Part shown: positions 27,442 to 37,529 of the stretch, one piece after another
Numbering within the stretch: the first letter of the stretch is position 1
How the letters are laid out: each line of letters begins with the position of its first letter
DNA from: Planctomycetota bacterium
Lineage (GTDB): Bacteria; Planctomycetota; UBA8742; UBA2392
DNA: 64,000 nucleotides
Assembly (NCBI GenBank): GCA_020845475.1
Contig: JADLFN010000063.1
Span: forward strand, 1-64,000
Direction of reading: 5' to 3'
Notes under the pieces: generated by a model
Told to the model about the DNA's origin: nothing
Seen by the model: only the letters and a program-made list of their open reading frames with translations
Database searches by the model: none
Position numbers and translations under genes: made by a program

Positions 27442-30400
27442 TTACTTGCCTTCGATCAGTTTGAGATAGCGGGGTTCCTGGCGGATGTTGTCGAGGTCGT
27501 CGTCGGTCTTCATGGACTGCCAGTCCGCCCAACCTTCTTTCACGGCAAGCTCCAGCGTCTCAAGCGCCTTGTCAATTGCCCAGCGTTCTGTTCCCTTTTC
27601 CAGGCTCTTGGCCCACAGGCAATAGGCGCAGGCCATGTTGTAATAGGTGTCGCCCTTGGGACTGCCATAATCGAGCGCTTTGCGGAAGTCACTGACCGCG
27701 CTTGCGAACTCGCCCTGGCGCGTGCGTGAATCGCCGCGGGCGAAGTAATAGTAATAGTTGTCCGGAGCCAGCCGAATCGCGGCGTCGTAGTCTGCAATCG
27801 CCTCTTTCCAGCGTTTCATTACCCGGTACAGATCGCCGCGCTGGCCCCACGCAAGATGAGTTTCCGGTTCCAATTCGCAGTAGCGCGTGTCATCGGCCAG
27901 CGCCGCCTCGTACAAGCCAAGTTTCTGGCGCGCCCAGCCGCGCCAATAGTAGGCACGCCCATAATCACTCCATAGTTCAATCGCTTTGGTGAACTCTTTT
28001 TCGGCTCCCTTGAAATCAGAAAGCTCGCATCGGATCTCTCCGACGCGCTGCCAGCGGTAGGCGAGGCCGGGTTCAAGATCCCGCGCGGCTACAAAATCGG
28101 CAAGGGCCTTTTCGAGTTGCCGCAGCACAACATATGCATCGCCGCGTGCGTTGAGCGCACGCGTGCTCTTGGGCTCAATGCCCAGCGCGCTGGTGAAAGC
28201 CGCGATAGCAGCGTCGTGATTTTTCATTTCGGCAAGCGCGTTGCCGCGGCTGATGTGGGCGAGGGCCGTGGGTTCAATGGCCAGGGCGCGGTCAAACTCC
28301 GCCAGCGCCTGCTCGTACTGCTGCGCCCAGTACAGCGTTTCACCGTTCCGGAGGCAGGAATCAGCAAGGCCATGGCGCAGCGTGGAATAGGCGAAATCAC
28401 TGAGTTGGCCCGCCTGCCTGACTTGCTCGATACACGCCAGGGTGCGGGCGAAATCCTTGGCCTGCCAGCTCAACTCCAGCACGAATTCAAGAGAGAACTT
28501 GTAGTCCGCCTTTTCCGCCTTTTTTAGCAGTTCGTAGGCGCGGGTCATCTCGCCGCGGAAGGCATACCAGCGACAAAGGGCGGCATAGGTCTCGCCGGTC
28601 GCATTGCCCGCACGAATCTGCGCGCGGGCGTCTTGCGCCTGCTGCGGGAGGGTTTCGTGCAGCGCGGAGCGTGTAAAATCCCACATGTGCCAGGTGGTTT
28701 CGCCGCCGCAGAACAGCAGGTGCTTGCCATCAGGCGTGAAGCAGCTCATGCCATCCTTGAGGTTGCGGTGAGGAATGATGCGCAGTTCCTTGCCCGTGGC
28801 CATGTCCCAGAAACGGATCGTGCCGTCGTTGCCACAGGTCACGAAGTAGCGCGAATCAGGGGTAAATGACACGCCCGTAATCGTGTCTGCGTGGCCGCCC
28901 GCGACCAATGCCAGCCGTCCGTCTTCCGCCGAAAACACGTTGGCAACACGCCCATAGCCGGTGACGGCAAAATGACGACCGTCCGGAGCCAAGGTCATGG
29001 CCGTTACGCTCGTGGAGTAAAGGCCCTCTTCGTTGCCCGTTGCGCCATTGGAAAGACGAAAGAACTTCACACGCCGGTTGCTTTGGGAGACGTAGAGCAG
29101 GTCCTTCTGGGGCCAGTAAAGCGGGCAGATGGCCCGGTCGTCACACGGATACTCGGCCGTCTGCTTGAGCGTGGTCCAGTCCCAGAGCAGCACGCGCTTC
29201 TCCGGGCCCGTGGAAATGACCGTTTTGCCGTCGGGCATGAGATCCAGCGCCCACACAGATGCCGCATGACCGTTGAAAACGCCCAGGCACTTGCCCGTTG
29301 AAAGATCCCAGACCTTGCACAGCTTGTCATAGCCCGCCGTTACGCACACATCGGGCTTCACCAGTTTCAGTGCGGAAATTCCGGCATCCGAGGCGTGGGC
29401 CTCGATAACGCGCACGCAGGCGCCGGTAGTCAGGTCCCACAGGCGCAGCTCGCCATCCAACGCGCCCGTGACTGCAAACCGCCCGTCAGGCAGCGCCGCA
29501 ATGCTGGTAACCTTGCCCCAATGGCCTTTGAATGCGCGCCGCTCCAAAACGGGCTGGGTGCTCCAGAAGCGAAGCGAGGCATCCATATCTGCCAGGCCCA
29601 CGGTTGAGCCGTCAGCGGAAATGGCGCAGGCTTTGACACCCGAATCAGGGCCCGGGCAAACCTGCTGGCATACGCCCTCGTAGCTGTTCCAGATGCGCAT
29701 GGTCGTGTCCGCACTGTAAGTCACGAGCAGCGCGCCATCGTCGGAGCTTCGCATATCCAGGATCTGGCCCTCGTGGCCCAGCAGGTTGACCACAATCGTC
29801 TGTTTCTCCAGGCTCCAGATAGCCGCGTCGCGCGAGACGTCCGCGATTGCCAGGCGCGAGTCATCGCTGCCCAGAAAACTGAGTGCGTTGAACTGACCCC
29901 AGATCGTCACAAGCTGCTCGGGCTGATCTTTGGACAGGTCGTAAACAAAAGCGCCAAGGCCTGAGTAAACCACCGCCAACTTGCCGGCCGAGAGGTTGAA
30001 CTTGACGTGCTCAGGCCGATAGCCGTTTGTGGGGATCGTGGCCTTGAGCTTGAGCTCGTCCACGTGCCAGATTTCGACTTCGCCGTTGTCCAGTGCGAAT
30101 GCAGCCAGGCTGGTGTCGCTTGCGAGCGCGGCCCAGGCGATCGCACCTTTGCGCGCGGGGAAACTGCGCATCAGTGCGCCCGTCGTGACATCCCAGAGAG
30201 TAGCGCGGCTATCGAGCCCCCACACAAGCGCGTATTGGAAATCCGCCGAAACATCAAGGCGCGTCACGCTGTGTGTGATACCGCCAAAGCGGCGGATCTC
30301 GGCGCCGGTCAGGGTATCCCAGACAATCACGCACTCGCCGAAACTGGCGGCGATCGCCATGCTGCCGTCTTTAGAGAGCATCATGCCGTTGACCACGTTG

Positions 30401-33400
30401 TGGTGGCCGGGGACGGAATGCAGCAGCTTGCCCTCGAGGTCATAGACGCGCGGGCAATCATGCTTGCCCACGGTGACAACCTGGCTCTCATCCGCGCTGA
30501 ATGTGGTGTGAAGCGCGCTGCTGTGATGGATCTGGAAATCAGCCAGTTTCTTTGAGCTTTCGATCGAGAACAACCCGCACCAGCCTGCGAAATCCCCCAG
30601 CAGCAGGCGCTTGCCATCGGCGCTGAAAACCGTGCTCATGATGCTGGCGCCCCAGAAAAGGAAGGTGCGCACCGACTTGCCGCTGGCCAGGTTCCAGACC
30701 ACGGCCTTGCCCTCCGCTCCGCCGCTCGCGAGGTGGGTTCCGTCATTGGAAAATCCAATGTCGTAGATGTAGCGCTCATGGGCTGCCAGCGTCTGTACGA
30801 CTTTGCCTTCGGCGGCGTCGAACACCCACACCTTGCAGGCTTCACCGGCCGTGGCAATCCATTTGCCGTCGCGCGAGTAGCGCACCTTGTGCAGCTCGAG
30901 CTCGGTGCCGGTCAATTCGCGCCGCTGTTCGCCCTTGCGCCAGTCATACTCAAAAAGCCCGCCCACAACCATGCACGCCGCCAGCCTTGAGCCATCCGGA
31001 CTGAATGCGAGGCCATAGGGGCTGGCAGCCGCGGTGAAACGCGCGAGCTCCTTTCCGTCCGCCAGCGCATGGACCACAATTTCATCCCTGGAAGCCCAGG
31101 CAACGAAGCGGTTGTCCGGCGAAAGCTCCACGGGACCGCGCGCTTGTGTAGTCGCTATCTCCAGCACTGCCTTCCAGTTCTTGGTGTCCCAGACGGTCAT
31201 TCCGCTGGAAAAACGGACTGCGGCCAGAGTGCCGTCTTGCGAGACAGCGGCAAAATCCAGACTGCTGAACGGCTGCTTGGGAATCTGTGAGGCCGCTGAC
31301 GGCGACTGCTGGCGCAGGACCGCCAGCCCTGATTCCGCAGGAAACGTGTCAATGCCCAGTTGGCGCGCCTGTTCGAGAGCCTGCTCATAGATTGAGCGCG
31401 CGGTTTCGATGCGGTTGGCCTTCATCAAGGCGTCGCCCTGCAGCACAAGGCTGTCCGCGAAATTCACGCGCGCATCGCGTTCAGCGTTCCTGGCTCGCCC
31501 GGCCTCGGTGTCGGCGATCTTGGCCTGGCGCTTGGCCTCGGTCTCCTGCTTTCTGGCGTTCTCAGCTTCGCGCTCGGCGCGATCGGCTTCGCTGTTCGCC
31601 TTGCGCTCCATGTTCTGGGCGTGTTCCTTTTCACGTTCCGCGTTGTCACGCTCCTTCTTGGCGACATCCTCTGCGGCGCGCGCCTTCTTTTCCTCGGCTT
31701 GGGCCTTTTCCCGCTCGTCTTGGGCTACCCGCGCGGCATCTATGGCCAGCCCCTTTTGCTTGAGCGCCTCGGCACGGGCGATCTCGGCCTGGTCGCGCGC
31801 GTCTTCGGCTTCCGCGCGCCGCGCATTGAGGCTGACCATGAACCACGCCGTCAGGGCAATCAGCAGCACCACGGCCGCAGCCGCCATGTGCACCAGCGCC
31901 TTGTTGCGCTTGTAAAAAAGCTTCAGGTAGTGCAGCGCGCCGGGCGGGCGCACCGAAATCGGGTCGCCTCGCGCGAAGGCCTCGAGATCCTGTGCCAGAG
32001 CCTCGGCTGAGGGATAACGCTCATTGGGGTTCTTGGCCGTCGCCACCGTGATGATCGTGGCCAGATCCTCGGGTACGCTGGCGTTGGCCTTGCGCGGCGG
32101 CACAGGCTGCTCCTGCAGTACCTGCTGGATCAGCCGCGCCTCGGAGTCTCCGTCGTAAATCGGCGCCAGCGTGGCCAGCTCATAAAGGGTGGCACCCAGC
32201 GAGTAGATGTCGGCCTTGTTGGTGATGTCGAGCAAGTGGCGCTGCAATTGCTCAGGCGGCATGTAGCGCAGCGTACCCACAATGCGAGCCGCCGAATTCG
32301 CCACGCTCAGGCCCTTCTGCCCCGCCACGGCCGCCAGGCCCAGATCCATGATGATCGCGCGCTTGCCGTCGCCCGTGAGCATGATGTTGGCCGGCTTGAT
32401 GTCGCGGTGGATGATGCCGTGATCGTGCAGGTGGCCTACACCGCGCGTGGCATCGGCCATAATCTTGGCGATCAGCGAGTAATAGTACTGGCCGTCCTGG
32501 AACTGCGGCATGACCGGCGCGGCCTTGGGCGCATCGGGCAATGGCTCGAAGTCCGGGTCGAGCTCCTGCTGCGTCTGCGGTGTCGTGCGCGGCGTTTTGC
32601 GCAACTGCATGCTTGAAGATAACGCCGCCAGCAGGTGGCCCTCGCGGAACTTGCCGTGGCTTTGCGGCATCCACTGGCTCATGACGCCAAACACGCCGAA
32701 AAGGTCGCAGCCCTCGACGTACTCCATGGCGTAAAAGTAGCGCTCGCCGTCCTGCCCGGCGTGCAGCACCTTCACCACGTTGGCGTGATCGCAGCGGCCA
32801 AGCGCGGCAATCTCGCGCTTGAAGCGGGTTACCGCCACGGGATCGCCTGCCAGCGCCGGCGGCAGCACCTTCAAGGCAACGATGCGCCCGAGGCTCGCTT
32901 GCCGCGCCTTGTAAACAATACCCATGCCGCCACGGCCGAGCTCTTCAAGGATTTCAAAATCGCCGATGAACTCGCCCGTGCCGTCGCCCTTGGGCAGTGC
33001 AGGCCTGGCGGGCACACCTTCGCCGGGTTCCTCACTGGCTAAACGGTCCACGCTGTCGGCGGTTACGCGCGTGCCGCGCAGGCGCGTGAGCAGATCAGCC
33101 AGTTCCTCCGTGGCGTCCTGGCCTTCGATGCGTGCGCCGGAATCATAATCAAGATACTCAACTTTCTTGACCGTGATCTGGGTGGTGCTGCGCTTGACGG
33201 CGCCGTCTTTCTGGCGCTGCAACACTTGCGTGCCCGCAGCCACGCGCTTGGCGGAAACCAGGTTCACAAAGCCCACGCGGTCGCGCTCAAGCTCATCGAC
33301 TTCGTACACCACCAGCGGGTGCAGAATCACGCGCGTGATGCCGCCGGCCAGCACAACGCGCCCGGCGAGGATGGTCTTGTCATCGTCAATCGCCTGCACG

Positions 33401-34077
33401 CCCGTCACCGGCGCCTGGATGCCGTCACCCGCCAACCTCTGGTATAGCCGCGCGGCCCGGCTGGTCTTGTGATCGACTACGTCACGCGCCACGGCCAACT
33501 GCAAATCGCCCAGCGGCCGCAGCGCATTGACCGCTTCCACGGCGGCATCGACGATCAGCGGCGCGGCTTCGGCATAGAAATCGCGCGTGCGCTGCGCGCC
33601 GTGGCCGAGTTCCTGGTTGCGGTAATTGACGATCGCGTCAAAGAGGTCGAGGCAGTTCAGCGATTTGCGGCCGTCGGGCTTCTCCGTCATTTTGGCCACA
33701 AAATCGAGAAACGCGCGCGCCGCCGGGCGAGGCTCTTTTTTGGTCAGGCGTTCGTTGACATCGGAAAGCGGGATCAGTGATTTGTCCGACCGCTTGGAAA
33801 GATGGGAACTCACCTCACGCAGGATCGCGAGCCAATGGCCCGTGGAGGCGCGCGTGATGTTCTCGATCAGTTCGTTGAGCTGCGCTTCCTGGCAACCCAA
33901 GGCAACGTAAACGCCAATCTGCGCCGAGGCCGAGAGTTTGAGCGCACACTCGAAAAAGTAATACGCCGCGGTATGCGCTTCCTGGGGCGATTTGGCATTG
34001 AGCGCGCGGCGCAGCGTCTGCGCCAGCGGCAGGGGCAGGCGAGCAATGTCAGCACTGAGGCGGACGGTATCAAACAT
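27442..34077 (-). CDS. Giant serine/threonine kinase with N-terminal HEPN-like region, TM/coiled coil, WD40 and TPR repeats
   Basis: 2211 aa; RNQELGHG near aa 153-160, kinase GRGGMGIVYKARQ / HRDIKPANIM, WD40 LWD/IWD repeats, C-terminal TPRs. Confidence 0.92.
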   Translation of the reverse strand: MFDTVRLSADIARLPLPLAQTLRRALNAKSPQEAHTAAYYFFECALKLSASAQIGVYVALGCQEAQLNELIENITRASTGHWLAILREVSSHLSKRSDKSLIPLSDVNERLTKKEPRPAARAFLDFVAKMTEKPDGRKSLNCLDLFDAIVNYRNQELGHGAQRTRDFYAEAAPLIVDAAVEAVNALRPLGDLQLAVARDVVDHKTSRAARLYQRLAGDGIQAPVTGVQAIDDDKTILAGRVVLAGGITRVILHPLVVYEVDELERDRVGFVNLVSAKRVAAGTQVLQRQKDGAVKRSTTQITVKKVEYLDYDSGARIEGQDATEELADLLTRLRGTRVTADSVDRLASEEPGEGVPARPALPKGDGTGEFIGDFEILEELGRGGMGIVYKARQASLGRIVALKVLPPALAGDPVAVTRFKREIAALGRCDHANVVKVLHAGQDGERYFYAMEYVEGCDLFGVFGVMSQWMPQSHGKFREGHLLAALSSSMQLRKTPRTTPQTQQELDPDFEPLPDAPKAAPVMPQFQDGQYYYSLIAKIMADATRGVGHLHDHGIIHRDIKPANIMLTGDGKRAIIMDLGLAAVAGQKGLSVANSAARIVGTLRYMPPEQLQRHLLDITNKADIYSLGATLYELATLAPIYDGDSEARLIQQVLQEQPVPPRKANASVPEDLATIITVATAKNPNERYPSAEALAQDLEAFARGDPISVRPPGALHYLKLFYKRNKALVHMAAAAVVLLIALTAWFMVSLNARRAEAEDARDQAEIARAEALKQKGLAIDAARVAQDEREKAQAEEKKARAAEDVAKKERDNAEREKEHAQNMERKANSEADRAEREAENARKQETEAKRQAKIADTEAGRARNAERDARVNFADSLVLQGDALMKANRIETARSIYEQALEQARQLGIDTFPAESGLAVLRQQSPSAASQIPKQPFSSLDFAAVSQDGTLAAVRFSSGMTVWDTKNWKAVLEIATTQARGPVELSPDNRFVAWASRDEIVVHALADGKELARFTAAASPYGLAFSPDGSRLAACMVVGGLFEYDWRKGEQRRELTGTELELHKVRYSRDGKWIATAGEACKVWVFDAAEGKVVQTLAAHERYIYDIGFSNDGTHLASGGAEGKAVVWNLASGKSVRTFLFWGASIMSTVFSADGKRLLLGDFAGWCGLFSIESSKKLADFQIHHSSALHTTFSADESQVVTVGKHDCPRVYDLEGKLLHSVPGHHNVVNGMMLSKDGSMAIAASFGECVIVWDTLTGAEIRRFGGITHSVTRLDVSADFQYALVWGLDSRATLWDVTTGALMRSFPARKGAIAWAALASDTSLAAFALDNGEVEIWHVDELKLKATIPTNGYRPEHVKFNLSAGKLAVVYSGLGAFVYDLSKDQPEQLVTIWGQFNALSFLGSDDSRLAIADVSRDAAIWSLEKQTIVVNLLGHEGQILDMRSSDDGALLVTYSADTTMRIWNSYEGVCQQVCPGPDSGVKACAISADGSTVGLADMDASLRFWSTQPVLERRAFKGHWGKVTSIAALPDGRFAVTGALDGELRLWDLTTGACVRVIEAHASDAGISALKLVKPDVCVTAGYDKLCKVWDLSTGKCLGVFNGHAASVWALDLMPDGKTVISTGPEKRVLLWDWTTLKQTAEYPCDDRAICPLYWPQKDLLYVSQSNRRVKFFRLSNGATGNEEGLYSTSVTAMTLAPDGRHFAVTGYGRVANVFSAEDGRLALVAGGHADTITGVSFTPDSRYFVTCGNDGTIRFWDMATGKELRIIPHRNLKDGMSCFTPDGKHLLFCGGETTWHMWDFTRSALHETLPQQAQDARAQIRAGNATGETYAALCRWYAFRGEMTRAYELLKKAEKADYKFSLEFVLELSWQAKDFARTLACIEQVRQAGQLSDFAYSTLRHGLADSCLRNGETLYWAQQYEQALAEFDRALAIEPTALAHISRGNALAEMKNHDAAIAAFTSALGIEPKSTRALNARGDAYVVLRQLEKALADFVAARDLEPGLAYRWQRVGEIRCELSDFKGAEKEFTKAIELWSDYGRAYYWRGWARQKLGLYEAALADDTRYCELEPETHLAWGQRGDLYRVMKRWKEAIADYDAAIRLAPDNYYYYFARGDSRTRQGEFASAVSDFRKALDYGSPKGDTYYNMACAYCLWAKSLEKGTERWAIDKALETLELAVKEGWADWQSMKTDDDLDNIRQEPRYLKLIEGK

Positions 34078-34096
34078 GGGCGCGGTCAGTTTACGT

Positions 34097-34138
34097 CGGG
34101 AATCGGTCGTCGGTAGTCGGTCATCGGGATTCAGTCAC
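34097..34138. repeat. Heptamer array H3: CGGGAAT CGGTCGT CGGTAGT CGGTCAT CGGGATT CAGTCAC
   Basis: Six 7-bp units in register in the kinase/moaA intergenic region. Confidence 0.75.
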
Positions 34139-34203
34139 TGTGAGCCGGGCGCAGGCGGAAACGGGCTACCGACGCCCGACCCTCGCGCTACAATCGTTCC
34201 ACG

Positions 34204-35274
34204 ATGAAAGACCAGTTCGGACGCGAAGTTCACTCGATGCGCGTGTCGGTAACCGACCGCTGCAACATGCGCTGTTTTTACTGCCTGTCCGGTGACAAAC
34301 TCCAGCTCAAGCCCAAGGATGAAATCCTCTCGCTCGAGGAAATCGAAGAGGTCTGCCATGCCGGGGCCGCTTGCGGCATCAACTACATCCGCTTCACCGG
34401 CGGCGAGCCATTGGTGCGCATGGGCATCATTGGCCTGATTGAGACCGTCGGGCGCATCGAGGGCATTCGCAAAATCGGCCTCTCCACAAACGCCAGCCAC
34501 CTGGCCGAGTACCGCGATGCGCTTTACGCCGCAGGTGTGCGCAACCTGAACATCTCGCTCGATTCGCTGCGCACGGACCGCTTTGCCCAAATCACGCGCG
34601 GCGGCAAGCTCAAACAGACGTTCGAGGGCATCATGGCCGCCGTCGAGCACGGCGGCTTCACGATCAAGCTCAATTGCGTGATGATGCGCGGCTTCAACGA
34701 GGACGAGCTGCCCGAACTGGCGAACTTGACGCGTCAATACCCGATTTCCGTTCGCTTCATCGAATACATGCCCATGGGGCAGTGGCAGCGCGAGCTGGCA
34801 CTCAAGAACATGGGCGAAAACATCGCCGATGGCGCTGATGAAGAATTTGCCGCGTTTGGCGGCCACCATGCCGCGACCGAATTCCTGAAACGTACACCGC
34901 AAGAGCAACTCTACAGCATCGAGGAAATGAAGCGCGACCTCGGCAAAAAGTTCGAGCTTGAGGAAACGCAGGACAAGCCCGACGGTGCCGGCCCGGCGCG
35001 CTATTTCCGCATCAAAGACGCCAAAGGGTTCATTGGCGTGATCAGCCCGGTGTTCAATCCGTTTTGCGAGAACTGCAACCGCATCCGCCTCACCAGCGAC
35101 GGCCGCTTGAAATCCTGCCTGCTGCACGATGAAAAGTACTACGTGAAAAAGCTGCTGCGCGCGCCGGATTACTCTCGTGAAAAGCTGGCAGCTCTGCTCA
35201 AAGAGGCCATCTGGAACAAGCCCGAAAAGCACGAGTTCTCGCGCAATTTCGACATGAGCACTGTGGGCGGCTAG
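34204..35274 (+). CDS. moaA: GTP 3',8-cyclase
   Basis: 356 aa; CNMRCFYC radical SAM motif and CENCNRIRLTSDGRLKSCL. Confidence 0.95.
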   Translation: MKDQFGREVHSMRVSVTDRCNMRCFYCLSGDKLQLKPKDEILSLEEIEEVCHAGAACGINYIRFTGGEPLVRMGIIGLIETVGRIEGIRKIGLSTNASHLAEYRDALYAAGVRNLNISLDSLRTDRFAQITRGGKLKQTFEGIMAAVEHGGFTIKLNCVMMRGFNEDELPELANLTRQYPISVRFIEYMPMGQWQRELALKNMGENIADGADEEFAAFGGHHAATEFLKRTPQEQLYSIEEMKRDLGKKFELEETQDKPDGAGPARYFRIKDAKGFIGVISPVFNPFCENCNRIRLTSDGRLKSCLLHDEKYYVKKLLRAPDYSREKLAALLKEAIWNKPEKHEFSRNFDMSTVGG

Positions 35275-35329
35275 CGCGGCTACGCCAAGCATTGCATTTA
35301 CGCGTGCGCATACCACAATCCGCATTCCG

Positions 35330-35767
35330 ATGCGGCACATTGCCAAGAACCATTTTGAAGGCGCACACTTGGACGAGAATCTATCCGGCAACCAATTCGT
35401 GGTGGTTTACGTTGAAAACCCCGTGACCGAGGCCGATTTCTTTTCCCGCCTTTTTGACGCACCGGCACTCGTCCTTGACGAAAACTCGCGGCAGGTCAAT
35501 ACGGGCAAGTTCATGCTGCGGATCAACAAAGTCGGGCCGGAACACGCGCGCAGCCAGGGGTTGCACCTGGAAATCAATGTCGCCAACGTGAACCGCTTCG
35601 CCGAAGAGGTTTGGAACCGCGGCGTGAAATACGCTTCGCGCCCCCAGAACGTCGGCGACGGCACGCGCCGCGTGGGGTTTGTCAGCCCGCACGACATCAA
35701 GGTGTTCGGCGTGGGCCCGCCCAAGCTTGACTCCACCGGCGCATTCCCTGCCTTCCCGCGCAAGTGA
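35330..35767 (+). CDS. VOC/glyoxalase-fold protein
   Basis: 145 aa; glyoxalase-like pattern QFVVVYVENPVTEADFFSRLFDAPALV... RRVGFVSPHDIKVFGVG. Confidence 0.75.
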   Translation: MRHIAKNHFEGAHLDENLSGNQFVVVYVENPVTEADFFSRLFDAPALVLDENSRQVNTGKFMLRINKVGPEHARSQGLHLEINVANVNRFAEEVWNRGVKYASRPQNVGDGTRRVGFVSPHDIKVFGVGPPKLDSTGAFPAFPRK

Positions 35768-35822
35768 CGCTATCTTCGATTGCAGAGGCTGCCGCCCTGC
35801 AGTCCATCGACCATCGACAATC

Positions 35823-36194
35823 ATGGCCAAACAACCTGCTGCTACTGAACTTGAAACCTTCCCCAACCCCGCGCCCAATCGCGACTACGAGATCGTGATC
35901 GAAGCCCCCGAGTTCACCTGCGTTTGCCCCAAAACCGGCCACCCGGATTTCGCCACCCTCACGCTGACCTACACGCCCGACAAACTCTGTCTCGAACTTA
36001 AGGCCTGGAAGCTCTATATCCAGAGTTGGCGCAACGTCGGCATTTTCCACGAGGCCGTCACGAACACCATCGCTGATGACCTCATCACCGCGCTCAAGCC
36101 GCGCAAGCTTGCACTTACTGGCGCGTTCCATGCGCATGGCGGCATAACCACAAGCGTGACTGTTGAGTATCAGGGCAAAAAAGCCGCTCGTTAG
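35823..36194 (+). CDS. queF: NADPH-dependent 7-cyano-7-deazaguanine reductase
   Basis: PEFTCVCPKTGHPDFATL, ELKAWKLYIQSWRNVGIFHEAVTN. Confidence 0.93.
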   Translation: MAKQPAATELETFPNPAPNRDYEIVIEAPEFTCVCPKTGHPDFATLTLTYTPDKLCLELKAWKLYIQSWRNVGIFHEAVTNTIADDLITALKPRKLALTGAFHAHGGITTSVTVEYQGKKAAR

Positions 36195-36201
36195 CAGCGG
36201 T

Positions 36202-37080
36202 TCAGGCGTGGTGGCCTTCCAGCAGGCCGCTCTTGAGCAACTCCATCACGACAGGCTCGATCTGCACATCGCTTCGAACCTCGAGGTAGGCCGCGCCAGC
36301 CGAACGCACAGCGCTTTGCGCGGCGCGGCGATAATCCTCGAGTTCCTGCTTGTAGGCTGCAAGCACACCGGCATCGACACGCAGTTTCTGTTGATTTCCC
36401 AGCACGGGCTGAAGGCGCGTCAGCCCATCAAGCGTTGGCTCGTGTTCCTCCTTCGCGAACATTGAGATCACCGCGCTGCGCGCGCCGTGCTTGCGGCATT
36501 CATTCACCAGCGTCAGCACGCCCTCGCGTGACTGCATATCGGTGGCGATAAGCACCACCGTGTCGCGACCGCGCGTTGCCAGCGTGCTGCGCACGGCCGC
36601 ACTTGGCGGCACGGCATGGCCGATTGAAAGCGCACCCACCGCGTCAATGAAGCCTTGCTCATTAGCGCTGGCTTCAAAACTCTGCACTCGCTCATCTTCA
36701 AAGCGCGAAAGCAGCACGCGGTCAGCCGTTGCGAGCGCGACGAGCCCCAGCGCAGCCATGACGCGTTTGCTCGCGCGCCACTTGTTGGGCTCGCCGAATT
36801 CCATGGTGGGCGAGGAATCCAGCGCGAGCACCAACCGCATCTGTCCCGGTGCTTCGAAGAGCTTGAGAAAGAGCTGGTCGAGGCGGCCGTAAACGTTCCA
36901 GTCCACGCGGCGCAGGTCGTCGCCGTGCGAGTAAGGCCGATAGGCGCCAAACTCAAGTCCCGAGCCCATCTGGCGCGAGCGCCGCTCGCCGCGCAGCGTG
37001 GAAGAACGCACGCGCTCGCCGGCCAGGCGCAGTCGGCGCAGGCGGGCTAGTTCTTGTTCCGTGAACAGGGATTCGGCCAT
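36202..37080 (-). CDS. DUF58 domain protein
   Basis: 292 aa; GLEFGAYRPYSHGDDLRRVDWNVYGR, LVLALDSSPTMEFG. Confidence 0.88.
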   Translation of the reverse strand: MAESLFTEQELARLRRLRLAGERVRSSTLRGERRSRQMGSGLEFGAYRPYSHGDDLRRVDWNVYGRLDQLFLKLFEAPGQMRLVLALDSSPTMEFGEPNKWRASKRVMAALGLVALATADRVLLSRFEDERVQSFEASANEQGFIDAVGALSIGHAVPPSAAVRSTLATRGRDTVVLIATDMQSREGVLTLVNECRKHGARSAVISMFAKEEHEPTLDGLTRLQPVLGNQQKLRVDAGVLAAYKQELEDYRRAAQSAVRSAGAAYLEVRSDVQIEPVVMELLKSGLLEGHHA

Positions 37081-37087
37081 GTCTTCC

Positions 37088-37161
37088 GTAGGGACGCGCG
37101 GCAGCGCGTCCGGAAGGGCCAGGGCACGTCGTGTGATGGACGCGCTGCCGCGCGTCCCTAC
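37088..37161. repeat. BIME-like inverted pair of REP hairpins
   Basis: GTAGGGACGCGCGGCAGCGCGTCC (37088-37111) and exact reverse complement (37138-37161). Confidence 0.9.
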
Positions 37162-37529
37162 TTTCCTTCGCGCGAGGCTTTCAGCTTCGCGAGTTCGCTC
37201 GCCTGCTTCTTTGCGCCCAGGGCCTGCCAGATGATGAACAGCAAGAGCACGCCCCAGACTACCGCGTTGCTCATCCAGAGGTTATTGAGCGAGGCTTCGT
37301 ATTGCTTGCGTTCTTCGGCGAGGCGGGCTTCAAGTTTCGTGCGGTACTCCTTCTCAAGCTCAACGCGAAGTTCCGCGCGCTGTTTGGGCGCTTCCTCGGC
37401 TTTGAATTCCGTCAATAGCGCGGCGCGCTGCTCGGCCGTCACCGGCGGCGGGGGCAGGTTGTTCTTGTCGATTTCTGCCGCGAGCGGTGATGCAAGCGCC
37501 AGCAGAACCATGAGTGCCAACGTTTTCAT
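37158..37529 (-). CDS. Small exported membrane protein in ccm cluster (CcmD position)
   Basis: 123 aa; signal peptide, Glu/Lys-rich helix, C-terminal TM. Confidence 0.6.
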   Translation of the reverse strand: MKTLALMVLLALASPLAAEIDKNNLPPPPVTAEQRAALLTEFKAEEAPKQRAELRVELEKEYRTKLEARLAEERKQYEASLNNLWMSNAVVWGVLLLFIIWQALGAKKQASELAKLKASREGK

